Shown piece after piece: positions 40,873 through 50,080 of a stretch of 64,000 nt of DNA. Below the pieces are notes generated by a model, which did not search any database, was not told the origin of the DNA, and was given only the letters and a program-made list of their open reading frames with translations. The DNA lies in contig NZ_FXTJ01000012.1 in the NCBI RefSeq assembly GCF_900182545.1, forward strand, positions 82,567 through 146,566, written 5' to 3'. Source of the stretch: Geodermatophilus aquaeductus. GTDB lineage: Bacteria; Actinomycetota; Actinomycetes; Mycobacteriales; Geodermatophilaceae. A program made the translations under genes and the position numbers. Each line of letters opens with the position of its first letter. Position 1 is the stretch's first letter.

Positions 40873-42123
40873 GTGGCGAACGCGTGGTTCGAGACGGTGG
40901 CCGAGGCCCAGCGGCGCGCGAAGCGCCGGCTCCCCAAGGGCGTCTACGGCGCGCTGGTGGCCGGGTCGGACAAGGGCCTGACCGTCGACGACAACATCCG
41001 GGCCTTCGACGAGCTGGGCTTCGCCCCGCACACCGCCGGCCTGTCGAACGCGCGGCACATGGCCACCACCGTCATGGGCCAGGACGTCTCGATGCCGGTC
41101 CTGATCAGCCCCACCGGCGTGCAGGCCGTGCACCCCGACGGCGAGGTCGCCGTCGCCCGGGCCGCCGCCGCCCGCGGCGTGGCGATGGGCCTGTCCTCCA
41201 TGGCCAGCAAGCCGATGGAGGAGGTCATCGCCGCCAACCCCAAGACCTTCTTCCAGCTCTACTGGGTCGGCGACCGCGACGTCATGGCGACCAAGGTCGA
41301 GCGCGCCCGCAACGCCGGCGCCGCCGGGCTGATCGCCACCCTGGACTGGTCGTTCGCCTACGGCCGCGACTGGGGCAGCCCCTTCATCCCGGAGAAGATC
41401 AACCTCGAGGCGGTCCGCCGCTACGCGCCGCAGGTCGCGCTCAAGCCGCGCTGGCTGCTGCAGTTCGCCCGCACGATGAAGCTGCCCGACCTCACCGTGC
41501 CCAACATGGTGGGCGACCCGTCGGAGACCCCGCCGACGTTCTTCGGCGCCTACGGCGCCTGGATGCAGTCGCCGATGCCCACCTGGGAGGACGTCGCCTG
41601 GCTGCGCGAGCTGTGGGGGGCCGACCGGCCGTTCATGCTCAAGGGCGTCATGCGCGTCGACGACGCCCGCCGCGCCGTCGACGCCGGCGTCACCGCCATC
41701 TCCGTCTCCAACCACGGCGGCAACAACCTCGACGGCACCCCCGCCTCGATCCGCGCGCTGCCGGCGATCGCCGAGGCCGTCGGCGACCAGGTGGAGGTGC
41801 TGCTCGACGGCGGCATCCGCCGCGGCTCCGACGTCGCCAAGTCCCTGGCCCTGGGCGCGAAGGCGGTCATGATCGGCCGCGCCTACCTCTGGGGCCTCGC
41901 CGCCAACGGCCAGGCCGGGGTGGAGAACGTGCTCGACCTGCTCCGCGACGGCCTCGGCTCCGCTCTGACCGGCCTGGCCCGCGAGTCGGCCGCCGACCTC
42001 TCCCGCGACGACCTCGTCGTCCCGCCCGGCTTCGAGCGGCGCCTGGGCGTCGAGGGTCCCGACGCGCCGGTCGAGTCCGTCGAGCCGGCCTCCGCGCGCA
42101 CCCGCCGCAGCCGCAGCGCCTGA
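40873..42123 (+). CDS. mftD: MftD-like FMN-dependent alpha-hydroxy-acid oxidase family protein
   Basis: FMN TIM-barrel oxidase of 416 aa. It matches the MftD (LldD1) group much better than lactate dehydrogenase LldD: WFETVAEAQRRAKRRLPK at the start, ISPTGVQAVHPDGEVAVARAA, DWSFAYGRDWGSP and GAKAVMIGRAYLWGL. Catalytic His is in SVSNHGGNNLDG and the FMN phosphate loop in LLDGGIRRGSD. MftD oxidises the mycofactocin precursor to its alpha-keto form. No mftA, B, C, E or F gene is in the window, so here it stands apart from the cluster. A short Arg/Ser-rich C-terminal extension is unusual. Confidence 0.85.
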   Translation: MANAWFETVAEAQRRAKRRLPKGVYGALVAGSDKGLTVDDNIRAFDELGFAPHTAGLSNARHMATTVMGQDVSMPVLISPTGVQAVHPDGEVAVARAAAARGVAMGLSSMASKPMEEVIAANPKTFFQLYWVGDRDVMATKVERARNAGAAGLIATLDWSFAYGRDWGSPFIPEKINLEAVRRYAPQVALKPRWLLQFARTMKLPDLTVPNMVGDPSETPPTFFGAYGAWMQSPMPTWEDVAWLRELWGADRPFMLKGVMRVDDARRAVDAGVTAISVSNHGGNNLDGTPASIRALPAIAEAVGDQVEVLLDGGIRRGSDVAKSLALGAKAVMIGRAYLWGLAANGQAGVENVLDLLRDGLGSALTGLARESAADLSRDDLVVPPGFERRLGVEGPDAPVESVEPASARTRRSRSA

Positions 42124-42263
42124 CCTCCGACCGGCCGGGCCCGTGGAGGGGACCCGGCCGGTCGGCGGTGACCCACGAGCCGCATGGCACGGCGCGTGAC
42201 CCGGGCGTGACCACATGGTGCGGTACCCGCCACAGCCTCTCGGCGCCCCCGCCGACCCCGACC

Positions 42264-42269
42264 TATGCT
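42264..42269 (+). promoter_or_regulatory. Probable -10 box for the BTAD/AAA regulator gene
   Basis: TATGCT is 9 nt before the ATG at 42279, which allows a very short leader; no Shine-Dalgarno is present. Confidence 0.4.
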
Positions 42270-42278
42270 CGCGCCGCC

Positions 42279-45200
42279 ATGGATGTCGCGGGGACCGGAA
42301 CCGTCGGGTTCCGGGTGCTGGGCGAGGTGACCGCCGTCCGCGACGGCGTCGCCCTCGAGCTCGGCGGCCGGCGGCAGCGCTCCGTCGTCGCCCGGCTGCT
42401 CGTCGCCGGCGGCCACGTCGTCCCCGCCGAGCTGCTGGTGGCCGATCTGTGGCGCGGCGCCTCCCCGGCCGACGCGCTCGGGACGCTGCAGGCGCACGTC
42501 AGCCACCTGCGCCGGGTGCTGGAGCCGGGCCGGGCCCCGCGCACGCCGGCCCGGCTGCTGGTCACCGTCCCGCCCGGCTACGCGCTGCGCCCCGCCGACG
42601 ACGCCGTCGACGTCCTGGAGGCCATGCGGCTGCTCGACGAGGGCGACCGGCTGGCCGCCACCGACCCCGCCGCGGCACGCCAGCGCTACAGCGACGCCAT
42701 CGACCTGTGGCGCGGCCCCGCGTACGCCGAGTACGCCGACGAGCCGTGGGCCGCGCCCGAGGCCGCCCGGCTCGACGAGCTGCGGTTGACCGCGGTCGAG
42801 CGCCGCGCGGCGGTGGCCCTCGACGCGCCCGGCGGGCGCGATCCGCTGCCGCAGCTGCGCGCCCACGTGGCCGAGCACCCGCTGCGCGAGGAGGGCTGGC
42901 GGCTGCTCGCCCTGGGCCTCTACCGCGCCGGCCGGCAGGGCGAGGCACTGGCCGCGCTGCGGGAGGTCCGCACCCGGCTGGCCGACGAGCTCGGCGTCGA
43001 CCCCGGGCCGGAGCTGCGGGCGCTCGAGGAGGCCGTCCTCGCCCAGGCGCCCTCCCTGCTGCCGGCGCGCGGCCCGGCACCGGTGGTCGGCCGCCCGGCG
43101 CCGGCCGCCGCACCCGCCGCCGCACCCGTCGCCGTCCTGGCGCCGGAGGTGCCGCGGCCGGTCGGCCGCGACGCCGAACTGGCCGCGCTGCACGCCGCCG
43201 CCGACCGGGCCGCCGCCGGGTCGGTGGAGGTCGCGCTGCTCGCCGGCGAGGCCGGCAGCGGCAAGACGACCGTCCTCGACCACCTGCGCGCCGAGCACGC
43301 CGGGCGCGGGTGGACGACGCTGGCGGTGTCGTGCCCGGAGACCGACGGCGCCCCGCCCGGCTGGCCGTGGGCCGCCGCGCTGCGGTCGCTGGCAGCCGCC
43401 ACCCCGCCGGCCGACCCCGCTCCCCTGGCGGCGCTGCTCACCGACCACGCCCCGCCCGAGACCGGTGGTGATCCCCTGGGCAACCGCTTCCGGCTGCACC
43501 GGGCGGTGGGCGCGTGGCTGGCCGCCGTCGCCGGCCGGACGCCCCTGCTGGTGACCGTCGACGACCTGCACCGCGCCGACCGCGAGACCACCGCGCTGCT
43601 GCTGGACCTGCTGCCGGCCCTGGTCGGGTCGCGCGTGCTGCTCGTCGCCGGCCACCGGCCCGAGGAGAGCGCGGGGCTGGCCGACGTCCTCGCCGCCCTG
43701 GCCCGCCGCTCCCCCGTCGGCCTCTCCCTGCGCGGCCTGGACCCGGCCGCCGTCGACGCTCTGGTCGAGGACTGGGCGCTCACCCCGGTCGACGGCCGCA
43801 CCCGCGCCGCGATCGCGGAGCGGGCCGACGGCAACCCCTTCTACGTCCGCGAGCTGCTGCGGCTGGTCGACTCGGGCGCCGACGTCGACGCCGTGCCCGG
43901 CACCGTGCGCGACGTCGTCCGCCACCGGCTGGGCGTGCTGCCCGCCCGCACCGGCACGCTGCTGAAGCTGGCCGCCGTCATCGGCCGCGACGTCGACGCC
44001 GAGGTGCTGCTGGCCGCCGCGGCGCCGGCCGGCGGCGGCACCGAGGAGGACGAGGAGGCGCTGGTCGAGGCGCTGGAGACGGCGCTGGTCAGCGGCCTGC
44101 TGGTGGAGCCCGGGCCGGGACGGCTGCGCTTCGTGCACGCGCTGGTGCGCGACATCCTCTACGAGGACCTCTCGTCGCTGCGGCGCACGCGGCTGCACGG
44201 GCGGGTGGCCGCCGTCCTGGAGCGGCTGCGTCCCGACGACGTGACCGCGCTGGCCCACCACAGCGCCGCAGCCGGTCCGGGATCGGCCGCCGCGGCCGCG
44301 CGCTGGGCCCAGGCCGCCGCCGAGCTCGCGGGACGCCGGTTCGCCCACGCCGACGCCGCGGTCATGTGGCGGCGCGCGGCCGAGGCCACCGCCACCGCCC
44401 GGCCCGGCGACCGCGCGGAGCTGGCCCGGCTGCTGGCCGCCCAGGCACACGCCACCGCGCTGGCCGGGGCGCTCGGCGAGGCCCGCGAGCTGCGCACCCG
44501 CGCCCTGGCCGTCCTGCCCGACCCCGCTCCGGCGGAGCTGGCCGCGGAGGTGCTGCTCTCCTCGGACGTGCCGACCTTCTGGAACGCCTGGGTCGACCCG
44601 GTCGACGACCGCTTCGTCGGGCGCACCGAGCAGGCCGTCGCCGGCCTGCCGCCCGGGGATCCGCAGCGCGCGCGGCTGCTGGCCATGCTGGCCGTCGAGC
44701 TCGAGGAACGGCACGAGGACCGGGCCGCCGGGGCCTCGGCCGAGGCCCTGTCCGAGGCGCGGCTCGGCGGGGACCCGCTCGCGCTGGCCCACGCCCTCAC
44801 CGTCCGGCAGTTCCACGCCGTGCGCGGACGCGACCGCAGCGAGGCCACGGCGCTGGGCACCGAACTGCTCGACCTCGCGCAGCGCGAGGGCTTCGGCGTC
44901 TTCGAGGCGGTCGCGCGGCTGGTGCTCCTGCAGGACACCTGCGCGGTGCTCGACCTCGACGCCGCCGACACCCACGCCGCGGAGGCCGAACGGCTGTCCT
45001 CGGCCTACGGGCTGCCGCTGCTGCACGGCATCGCCCGCTGCTATGCCGGCCTGCGCGCCGCCGTGGCGGGGCGGACCGCCGAGGCCGAGGCGGCGTACGA
45101 CGTGGCCGAGCGGGCCCTGCTCGACGCCGGCTACTACCCCGCGGTCGCGCGGGCGCTGCGGCTCACCACCCAGCTGGCCCTGCAGCTGGCGAGCCCGGAC

Positions 45201-45638
45201 GCGTGGCGCGTCGACCCCGCGGAGCTCGAGGCCCTGGTGCCGATCTCCCCGGAGCTCGCGCACGAGACCCGGGCGCTGGCCCTGGTGCTCGCCGGGCGGA
45301 CGGAGGAGGCGCGGTCGCTCGGCCCGCCCCGCGGCCAGGCGGCGCGGGACCTCGTCACGCCGTTCCTGCAGTACTGCCGCGGCCTCGTCGGGCTGGCCCT
45401 CGGCGACGCCGCCCGGACCGCCGAGGCGGAGGCGGAGCTGCTCCCCTACCGGGACACCGTGTGCGGGACGCACACCGCCCAGATGGCCTTCGGCCCGACC
45501 GCGACCCTGCTCGCCCGGCTCGCCGCCGCCCGCGGGGACCGGGAGGCGGCCGAGGCCCACCGCGCGGTCGCGGTCGCCGTCGCCGAGCGCACCGGACACC
45601 CCGGCTGGATCGCCGCCGCCCGCGCCGCCCTCGACTGA
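42279..45638 (+). CDS. SARP/BTAD-AAA transcriptional regulator
   Basis: Large regulator of 1119 aa of the AfsR/SARP kind. Order: OmpR-type winged helix (about 10-100; LGGRRQRSVVARLLVAGG and GTLQAHVSHLRRVL), BTAD helical domain (about 105-250; AEHPLREEGWRLLALGLYRAGR), AAA/NACHT-like ATPase (about 290-480; Walker A GEAGSGKTT, Walker B LLVTVDDLHRAD), and a long C-terminal TPR-like helical array. ATP-driven activation of nearby or distant secondary-metabolism genes is usual, but no biosynthetic cluster is in this window. It ends 16 nt from the convergent hemerythrin gene. Confidence 0.92.
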   Translation: MDVAGTGTVGFRVLGEVTAVRDGVALELGGRRQRSVVARLLVAGGHVVPAELLVADLWRGASPADALGTLQAHVSHLRRVLEPGRAPRTPARLLVTVPPGYALRPADDAVDVLEAMRLLDEGDRLAATDPAAARQRYSDAIDLWRGPAYAEYADEPWAAPEAARLDELRLTAVERRAAVALDAPGGRDPLPQLRAHVAEHPLREEGWRLLALGLYRAGRQGEALAALREVRTRLADELGVDPGPELRALEEAVLAQAPSLLPARGPAPVVGRPAPAAAPAAAPVAVLAPEVPRPVGRDAELAALHAAADRAAAGSVEVALLAGEAGSGKTTVLDHLRAEHAGRGWTTLAVSCPETDGAPPGWPWAAALRSLAAATPPADPAPLAALLTDHAPPETGGDPLGNRFRLHRAVGAWLAAVAGRTPLLVTVDDLHRADRETTALLLDLLPALVGSRVLLVAGHRPEESAGLADVLAALARRSPVGLSLRGLDPAAVDALVEDWALTPVDGRTRAAIAERADGNPFYVRELLRLVDSGADVDAVPGTVRDVVRHRLGVLPARTGTLLKLAAVIGRDVDAEVLLAAAAPAGGGTEEDEEALVEALETALVSGLLVEPGPGRLRFVHALVRDILYEDLSSLRRTRLHGRVAAVLERLRPDDVTALAHHSAAAGPGSAAAAARWAQAAAELAGRRFAHADAAVMWRRAAEATATARPGDRAELARLLAAQAHATALAGALGEARELRTRALAVLPDPAPAELAAEVLLSSDVPTFWNAWVDPVDDRFVGRTEQAVAGLPPGDPQRARLLAMLAVELEERHEDRAAGASAEALSEARLGGDPLALAHALTVRQFHAVRGRDRSEATALGTELLDLAQREGFGVFEAVARLVLLQDTCAVLDLDAADTHAAEAERLSSAYGLPLLHGIARCYAGLRAAVAGRTAEAEAAYDVAERALLDAGYYPAVARALRLTTQLALQLASPDAWRVDPAELEALVPISPELAHETRALALVLAGRTEEARSLGPPRGQAARDLVTPFLQYCRGLVGLALGDAARTAEAEAELLPYRDTVCGTHTAQMAFGPTATLLARLAAARGDREAAEAHRAVAVAVAERTGHPGWIAAARAALD

Positions 45639-45654
45639 GCGGGCCCCTGCCGCG

Positions 45655-46350
45655 CTATTGGCTCCCGGCGACGAGGTCGCGGCGGCGACGCCAGCGGGGG
45701 CCGGTCGCGCGGAGGAGGAGCCGCAGCGGCCGGGGCGTCGCGGCCAGCAGCCCGGCCCGCTCGGCCGGGCCGGCGCAGGAGTCGGCGACCCACGCCAGCG
45801 CGAAGGCCGCCTGCCGCAGTCCGGACCCGCGCGCGCAGACGGCCTCGTAGCGGGCGAGGTCGCGCACCGACACGCACCGGCGCAGCACGGGGAACACCTC
45901 CCGCTCCTCCTCCTCGACGTGCTCGTCGAACACGACCGCGAGCTCCCCGAGGACGGCGGCCAGCGCGGGCGCGGCGCCCGGGTCGGCCGCGAACGCCGTC
46001 AGCGCCGTCCCGGCCCGGAGGAGCAGCCCGCGGAGGACGGCGTGGTCCTCGGTGAGCGGCTCGAGGTCCACGCCGTGCGCGCCGGCGCAGGCCGCCGTCA
46101 CCGGCCACAGGACGGCGTCCTCCCGCGCGGTGTGCGCCTGCACCTCCCGCAGCACCGCCCGGCCGAAGCCGACCACGGCCCGCCGCCGCTCCGGTGACCA
46201 GGTCGCGCCCGCGGCCGCCTCCTCCGCGACGTCGGCAAGCATCCGGCAGCCGCCGCGCAGCGCGCGGTGCGCGAGCGCCAGGCGGGCGACGTCGGCCTCC
46301 GGTTCGCCGGGCCGGCGGGGCGTGACGGGGAACGGCAGCGGTGCGGTCAC
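45655..46350 (-). CDS. Hemerythrin-domain protein
   Basis: Four-helix bundle of 231 aa with a di-iron hemerythrin/HHE-type site. Ligands are placed at LALAHRALRGG (His), VQAHTAREDAVLWP (His and Glu), EDHAVLRGLL (His) and FDEHVEEEEREVFP (His, Glu). Such proteins bind oxygen or nitric oxide or sense iron. The C-terminal 60 residues are an extra basic segment (RATGPRWRRRRDL). GTG start. Convergent with the large regulator; divergent from the flavin monooxygenase. Confidence 0.9.
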   Translation of the reverse strand: MTAPLPFPVTPRRPGEPEADVARLALAHRALRGGCRMLADVAEEAAAGATWSPERRRAVVGFGRAVLREVQAHTAREDAVLWPVTAACAGAHGVDLEPLTEDHAVLRGLLLRAGTALTAFAADPGAAPALAAVLGELAVVFDEHVEEEEREVFPVLRRCVSVRDLARYEAVCARGSGLRQAAFALAWVADSCAGPAERAGLLAATPRPLRLLLRATGPRWRRRRDLVAGSQ

Positions 46351-46470
46351 GGGGGCACCGTCCCGCGTCCCGGTTGCCGGTGACTTGCGGCCGACTACCC
46401 GGCCCCGGAAGCACCGGGGCGCCGCGCGCGTTGCCGCGGGTACGCACCCCCGTCCTCCAGGAGTCCCCCC

Positions 46471-47460
46471 ATGCGCATCCCGCTGTCCGTGCTCGACCTC
46501 GCCCCCGTCGCCCGGGGGGAGACGTACGGCAGCAGCATCGCCGCCAGCGTCGCCCTGGCGCAGGCCGCGGAGGAGGCCGGCTACACGCGGGTCTGGTACG
46601 CCGAGCACCACAACATGCCGTCGATCGCGTCGTCGGCCACCAGCGTGCTGATCGCGCACGTGGGCGCGCACACCTCGACGATCCGGCTCGGCGCCGGCGG
46701 CGTCATGCTGCCCAACCACTCGCCGCTGACGATCGCCGAGCAGTTCGGCACGCTCGAGGCGATGTACCCCGGGCGCATCGACCTGGGCCTGGGCCGCGCG
46801 CCCGGCTCGGACCAGAACACGATGTACGCGCTGCGCCGCGACCCCGCCTCGGCCGAGCGCTTCCCCCAGGACGTCCTCGAGCTGCAGGGCTACCTCACCG
46901 GGAACTCCCGGGTGCCCGGCGTGCAGGCGGTCCCCGGCCGCGGGGCGCACGTGCCGCTGTACGTGCTCGGCTCGTCGATGTTCGGCGCCGGGCTCGCCGC
47001 GGCGCTGGGCCTGCCCTACGCCTTCGCCTCCCACTTCGCGCCGCAGCTGCTCGGGCCCGCGGTGGCCGCCTACCGGCGCGACTTCCGCCCCTCCGAGCAG
47101 CTCGACGCCCCCTACGTCATCGCCGGGGTCAACGCGGTCGCCGCGGACACCACCGAGGCGGCCCGCGAGGCGCTGCAGACCACCCGCCGCCGGCTGGCCG
47201 TGGGGCTGTTCGGCCAGGGCCGCGACCTCGACGACGACGCCGCGGACCTGCTGCTGTCCTCGGGCGCGGGCCGGCACGTCGACGGCATGCTCACCCACAC
47301 CGCCGCCGGCACCCCCGACGAGGTGCGCGCCGCGCTCACCGACTTCGCCCGCCTCGCCGACGCCGACGAGCTGATCGTGGCCCACCAGGCGCCGACCACC
47401 GAGGCCCGGCTCCGCTCGGTCGCCCTGACCGCCGAGGCCATGGACTCCGTCCCCGCGTAA
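46471..47460 (+). CDS. LLM-class flavin-dependent oxidoreductase (MsnO8-like)
   Basis: Luciferase-like monooxygenase of 329 aa. [15 protein letters not shown] at the start and [38 protein letters not shown] and [15 protein letters not shown] are typical of the MsnO8/YhbW group, which acts on small unsaturated compounds with reduced flavin. CAGGAG sits in good spacing before the ATG. It is followed by a palindromic repeat and a separately promoted antiporter. Physiological substrate unknown. Confidence 0.92.
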   Translation: MRIPLSVLDLAPVARGETYGSSIAASVALAQAAEEAGYTRVWYAEHHNMPSIASSATSVLIAHVGAHTSTIRLGAGGVMLPNHSPLTIAEQFGTLEAMYPGRIDLGLGRAPGSDQNTMYALRRDPASAERFPQDVLELQGYLTGNSRVPGVQAVPGRGAHVPLYVLGSSMFGAGLAAALGLPYAFASHFAPQLLGPAVAAYRRDFRPSEQLDAPYVIAGVNAVAADTTEAAREALQTTRRRLAVGLFGQGRDLDDDAADLLLSSGAGRHVDGMLTHTAAGTPDEVRAALTDFARLADADELIVAHQAPTTEARLRSVALTAEAMDSVPA

Positions 47461-47464
47461 CCAC

Positions 47465-47500
47465 CCCGGGCGGCAGGAATGGCCATCTCTGCCGTCCGGG
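47465..47500. repeat. ATGGCCAT-centred palindrome, copy 2
   Basis: A 36-nt loop-free palindrome with two wobble pairs and one A-C mismatch. Its centre, GGCAG-GAATGGCCATC-TCTGCC, closely matches the palindrome at 14099. It begins 5 nt after the stop codon of the monooxygenase gene and could end that transcript. Confidence 0.65.
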
Positions 47501-47551
47501 CGTGCGGTCTGTCGGGATGAGGCCGCCGGGCGGCTCGGGGAGGATGACTCG

Positions 47552-49204
47552 GTGCACGCCGAGACCGTCGTCCTGCTCGTCCTGGCCGCGGTCGCGGTCA
47601 TCGTGGCGGCCCGCTGGCTGGCCGGCCGCACCGGCCTGCCCGCGGCCGCCCTGCTCACCGTGGCCGGGCTGGTCTACGCGCTGCTGCCCGGCCCGAACCT
47701 CACGCTCGACCCCGAGATCGTCCTCAGCGTCCTGCTGCCGCCGCTGCTCTACAGCGCGGCGCTGGACTCCTCGCTGATCGCCATCCGCGCCAACATCCGC
47801 ACGGTGGTCAGCCTCTCGGTGCTGCTCGTGCTGGTGACCGCGCTAGTCATCGGGGCCGGCTTCGCGCTGTGGGTGCCCGGCGCCACCCTCGCCGCGGGCA
47901 TCGCGCTGGGCGCCGCCGTCGCCCCGCCGGACCCGGTGGCGGCGCTGGCCATCGGCCGCCGCGTCGGGCTGCCGCCGCGGCTGGTCACGCTCATCCAGGG
48001 CGAGGGCCTGCTCAACGACGCGACCGCGCTGACCCTGCTCACCGTCGCGGTCACCGCGGCGCGCGGCGACGGCTTCTCCACCTGGTCGGCGCTGGGCTCG
48101 TTCGCCATGGCCGCCGCGGGCGGCGTGGCCGCCGGGCTGGCCGTCGCCTACGGCGTCCGCCCGCTGCGCCGGCTGCGCAGCGACCCGCTGTCGTCGAACG
48201 CGATCTCCCTGGCGACGCCGTTCGTGGCCTACCTGCTGGCCGAGTCGGTGCACGTGTCCGGGGTGCTGGCCGTCGTCGTCGCCGGCCTGGTCATCGCGCA
48301 CAACGCGCCCTACTGGACCTCCGGCGCCACCCGGCTGCAGACCGACGCGTCCTGGCGGCTGGTCGACTTCCTGCTCGAGGGCATCGTCTTCCTGCTCATC
48401 GGCCAGCAGCTGCCCGCGGTCATCCGGGGCCTGGGCGAGTACGCGCCGTCGACGGTGGTCATCGCCTCGGTCATCACCGTGGGCGCGGTGCTGCTGGTCC
48501 GGCCGCTGTGGCTGTGGCTCACCGAGCACGCGCCGCAGGCGCTGCACATGCGGCTCAGCGGCGCCCCCGCCGCCGACGAGGACGACGACCCCAGCACCCC
48601 GCCGCGGCAGCTGTCGGGCAGGGAGATCGCCGTGCTCAGCTGGGCCGGCACCCGCGGGGTCATCAGCCTGGCCGCCGTCTTCACCATCCCGCTGGTCACC
48701 GACAGCGGCGAGCCCTTCCCCGACCGCGACCTGCTGCTGTTCTGCGCGTTCCTCGCCGTGCTGGTCACCCTCGTCGGGCAGGGCGCCACGTTCGGGCCGC
48801 TGGTGCGCCGCCTGCGTCTGCGGGCCGACGCCGCCGACGCCGCCCGGCTGCGCAACCAGGCGCGGATCGCCGCCGTGGAGGCGGGCCTGACCCGGCTCGA
48901 CGAGCTGCAGGCCGAGCAGCACGACCACGTCGACGACGCCGCCATCGAGTCGATCCGCGCCGCGCTGCGCACCCGCCTGGACCGCTACCGGCGGCGGCTG
49001 GAGGTGCTCGAGGACGCCGAGGGCGAGGTGCCGATGTCACCGCAGTACGAGGCGGCGCTGCGGGTGCGCCGAGCCGTCATCGACGCCGAGCGCGACGAAC
49101 TGCTGCGCTGGCGCGACCTCGGCCGGCTGCCCGACGAGGGCCTGCGCACCCTCGAGCGCGAGCTCGACCACCAGGAGCACCTGCTCCCGGCGAGACCTGC
49201 CTAG
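47552..49204 (+). CDS. NhaP-type Na+/H+ antiporter (CPA1)
   Basis: Cation/proton antiporter of 550 aa with about 12 transmembrane helices (residues 1-400) and a cytosolic C-terminal domain that is strongly charged and helical. AAVAPPDPVAALAIGRRVG holds the Asp-Pro-Val motif of helix six, GEGLLNDATALTL the ion-binding Asn-Asp, and AGTRGVISLAAVF the helix-ten re-entrant region. Role: Na+ or K+ extrusion and pH balance. GTG start. Its stop overlaps the convergent SMP-30 stop (CTAG). Confidence 0.93.
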   Translation: MHAETVVLLVLAAVAVIVAARWLAGRTGLPAAALLTVAGLVYALLPGPNLTLDPEIVLSVLLPPLLYSAALDSSLIAIRANIRTVVSLSVLLVLVTALVIGAGFALWVPGATLAAGIALGAAVAPPDPVAALAIGRRVGLPPRLVTLIQGEGLLNDATALTLLTVAVTAARGDGFSTWSALGSFAMAAAGGVAAGLAVAYGVRPLRRLRSDPLSSNAISLATPFVAYLLAESVHVSGVLAVVVAGLVIAHNAPYWTSGATRLQTDASWRLVDFLLEGIVFLLIGQQLPAVIRGLGEYAPSTVVIASVITVGAVLLVRPLWLWLTEHAPQALHMRLSGAPAADEDDDPSTPPRQLSGREIAVLSWAGTRGVISLAAVFTIPLVTDSGEPFPDRDLLLFCAFLAVLVTLVGQGATFGPLVRRLRLRADAADAARLRNQARIAAVEAGLTRLDELQAEQHDHVDDAAIESIRAALRTRLDRYRRRLEVLEDAEGEVPMSPQYEAALRVRRAVIDAERDELLRWRDLGRLPDEGLRTLERELDHQEHLLPARPA

Positions 49205-50043
49205 GGGCGGCCGGCGCGGGGGACGTCGACCGTCGCGACCTCGATCCGGCCGGCCCGCGGGCCGCCCTCGGCCCAGGTCGGCGCGGTGCAGACGAACAGG
49301 GTGCGGCCGTCGTCCCCGCCCAGCGTGCAGGCGTAGGACAGCGACCCCGACCCGACGGCGACCCGCCCGGTGACCTCGCCGCCCTCCCGCACGCGCAGCA
49401 CCTCGGGCGTGCGCGCGGTGGCGAACCAGACATGCCCCTCGGCGTCGAGGCAGATGCCGTCGGGCGCCAGCCCCGGCGTCTCGGCGAACACCCGGCGGCC
49501 CGACAGCGAGCCGTCGGCGGCGACGTCGAAGGCGGTGAGCCGGGCGCCGTAGGTCTCGGCGACGACGAGGGTGCGGCCGTCGTCGGTGAGCGCCATGCCG
49601 TTGGGGAACCGCAGGTCCCCGGCGACGGCGGACGCGGCGCCGTCGGGGTCCACCCGCACCAGCCCGGTGGGCTCGACGGGCGCGCCGCCGACCAGGTCGA
49701 AGCCGAAGCTGCTGACGTAGGCCCGCCCCGCGGCGTCGACCACCATGTCGTTGGCCCGGGAGCGGGTCAGGGCGGTGAGGTCGGCGCGCACCACCGGGCC
49801 GCCGTCGGTCACCTCCAGCAGCGCGCGGCGGGTCATCGCGACGACGAGCAGGGTGCCCTCGGGCGTCCAGCCCAGTCCGGACGGCGCGTCGTCGAGGTCG
49901 AGCACCGTGGTCAGCCCGCCGTCCGGGGTCAGCGCGCGCACCCGCCGGTCGTGGAAGTCGGAGAACACCAGCCGGCCGTCGTGCCAGCGCGGGCCCTCGG
50001 GGAAGCCCAGGTCGTCGGCCAGCGTCGTCGTCGTCGCATCCAC
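49201..50043 (-). CDS. SMP-30/gluconolactonase-family protein
   Basis: Six-bladed beta-propeller protein of 280 aa. FPEGPRWHDGRLVFSDFHDRRV contains the metal Glu, and RANDMVVDAAGRAYVSSFG (Asn), RFPNGMALTDDGRTL (Asn) and APDGICLDAEGHVWFA (Asp) complete the divalent-metal site of the family. Such proteins hydrolyse sugar lactones or other lactones. A TACGCT box lies 7 nt before the GTG, fitting a leaderless mRNA. Natural lactone unknown. Confidence 0.92.
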   Translation of the reverse strand: MDATTTTLADDLGFPEGPRWHDGRLVFSDFHDRRVRALTPDGGLTTVLDLDDAPSGLGWTPEGTLLVVAMTRRALLEVTDGGPVVRADLTALTRSRANDMVVDAAGRAYVSSFGFDLVGGAPVEPTGLVRVDPDGAASAVAGDLRFPNGMALTDDGRTLVVAETYGARLTAFDVAADGSLSGRRVFAETPGLAPDGICLDAEGHVWFATARTPEVLRVREGGEVTGRVAVGSGSLSYACTLGGDDGRTLFVCTAPTWAEGGPRAGRIEVATVDVPRAGRP

Positions 50044-50080
50044 GGCGGGCAGCGTAGGAGCGCGGCGGCTCAGGGGCGGC

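Noticed and set aside
41883..45599. 1238-codon minus-strand frame opposite the BTAD/AAA regulator
   Set aside because: Antisense shadow; composition is Gln/Gly/Arg-rich and domain-free.
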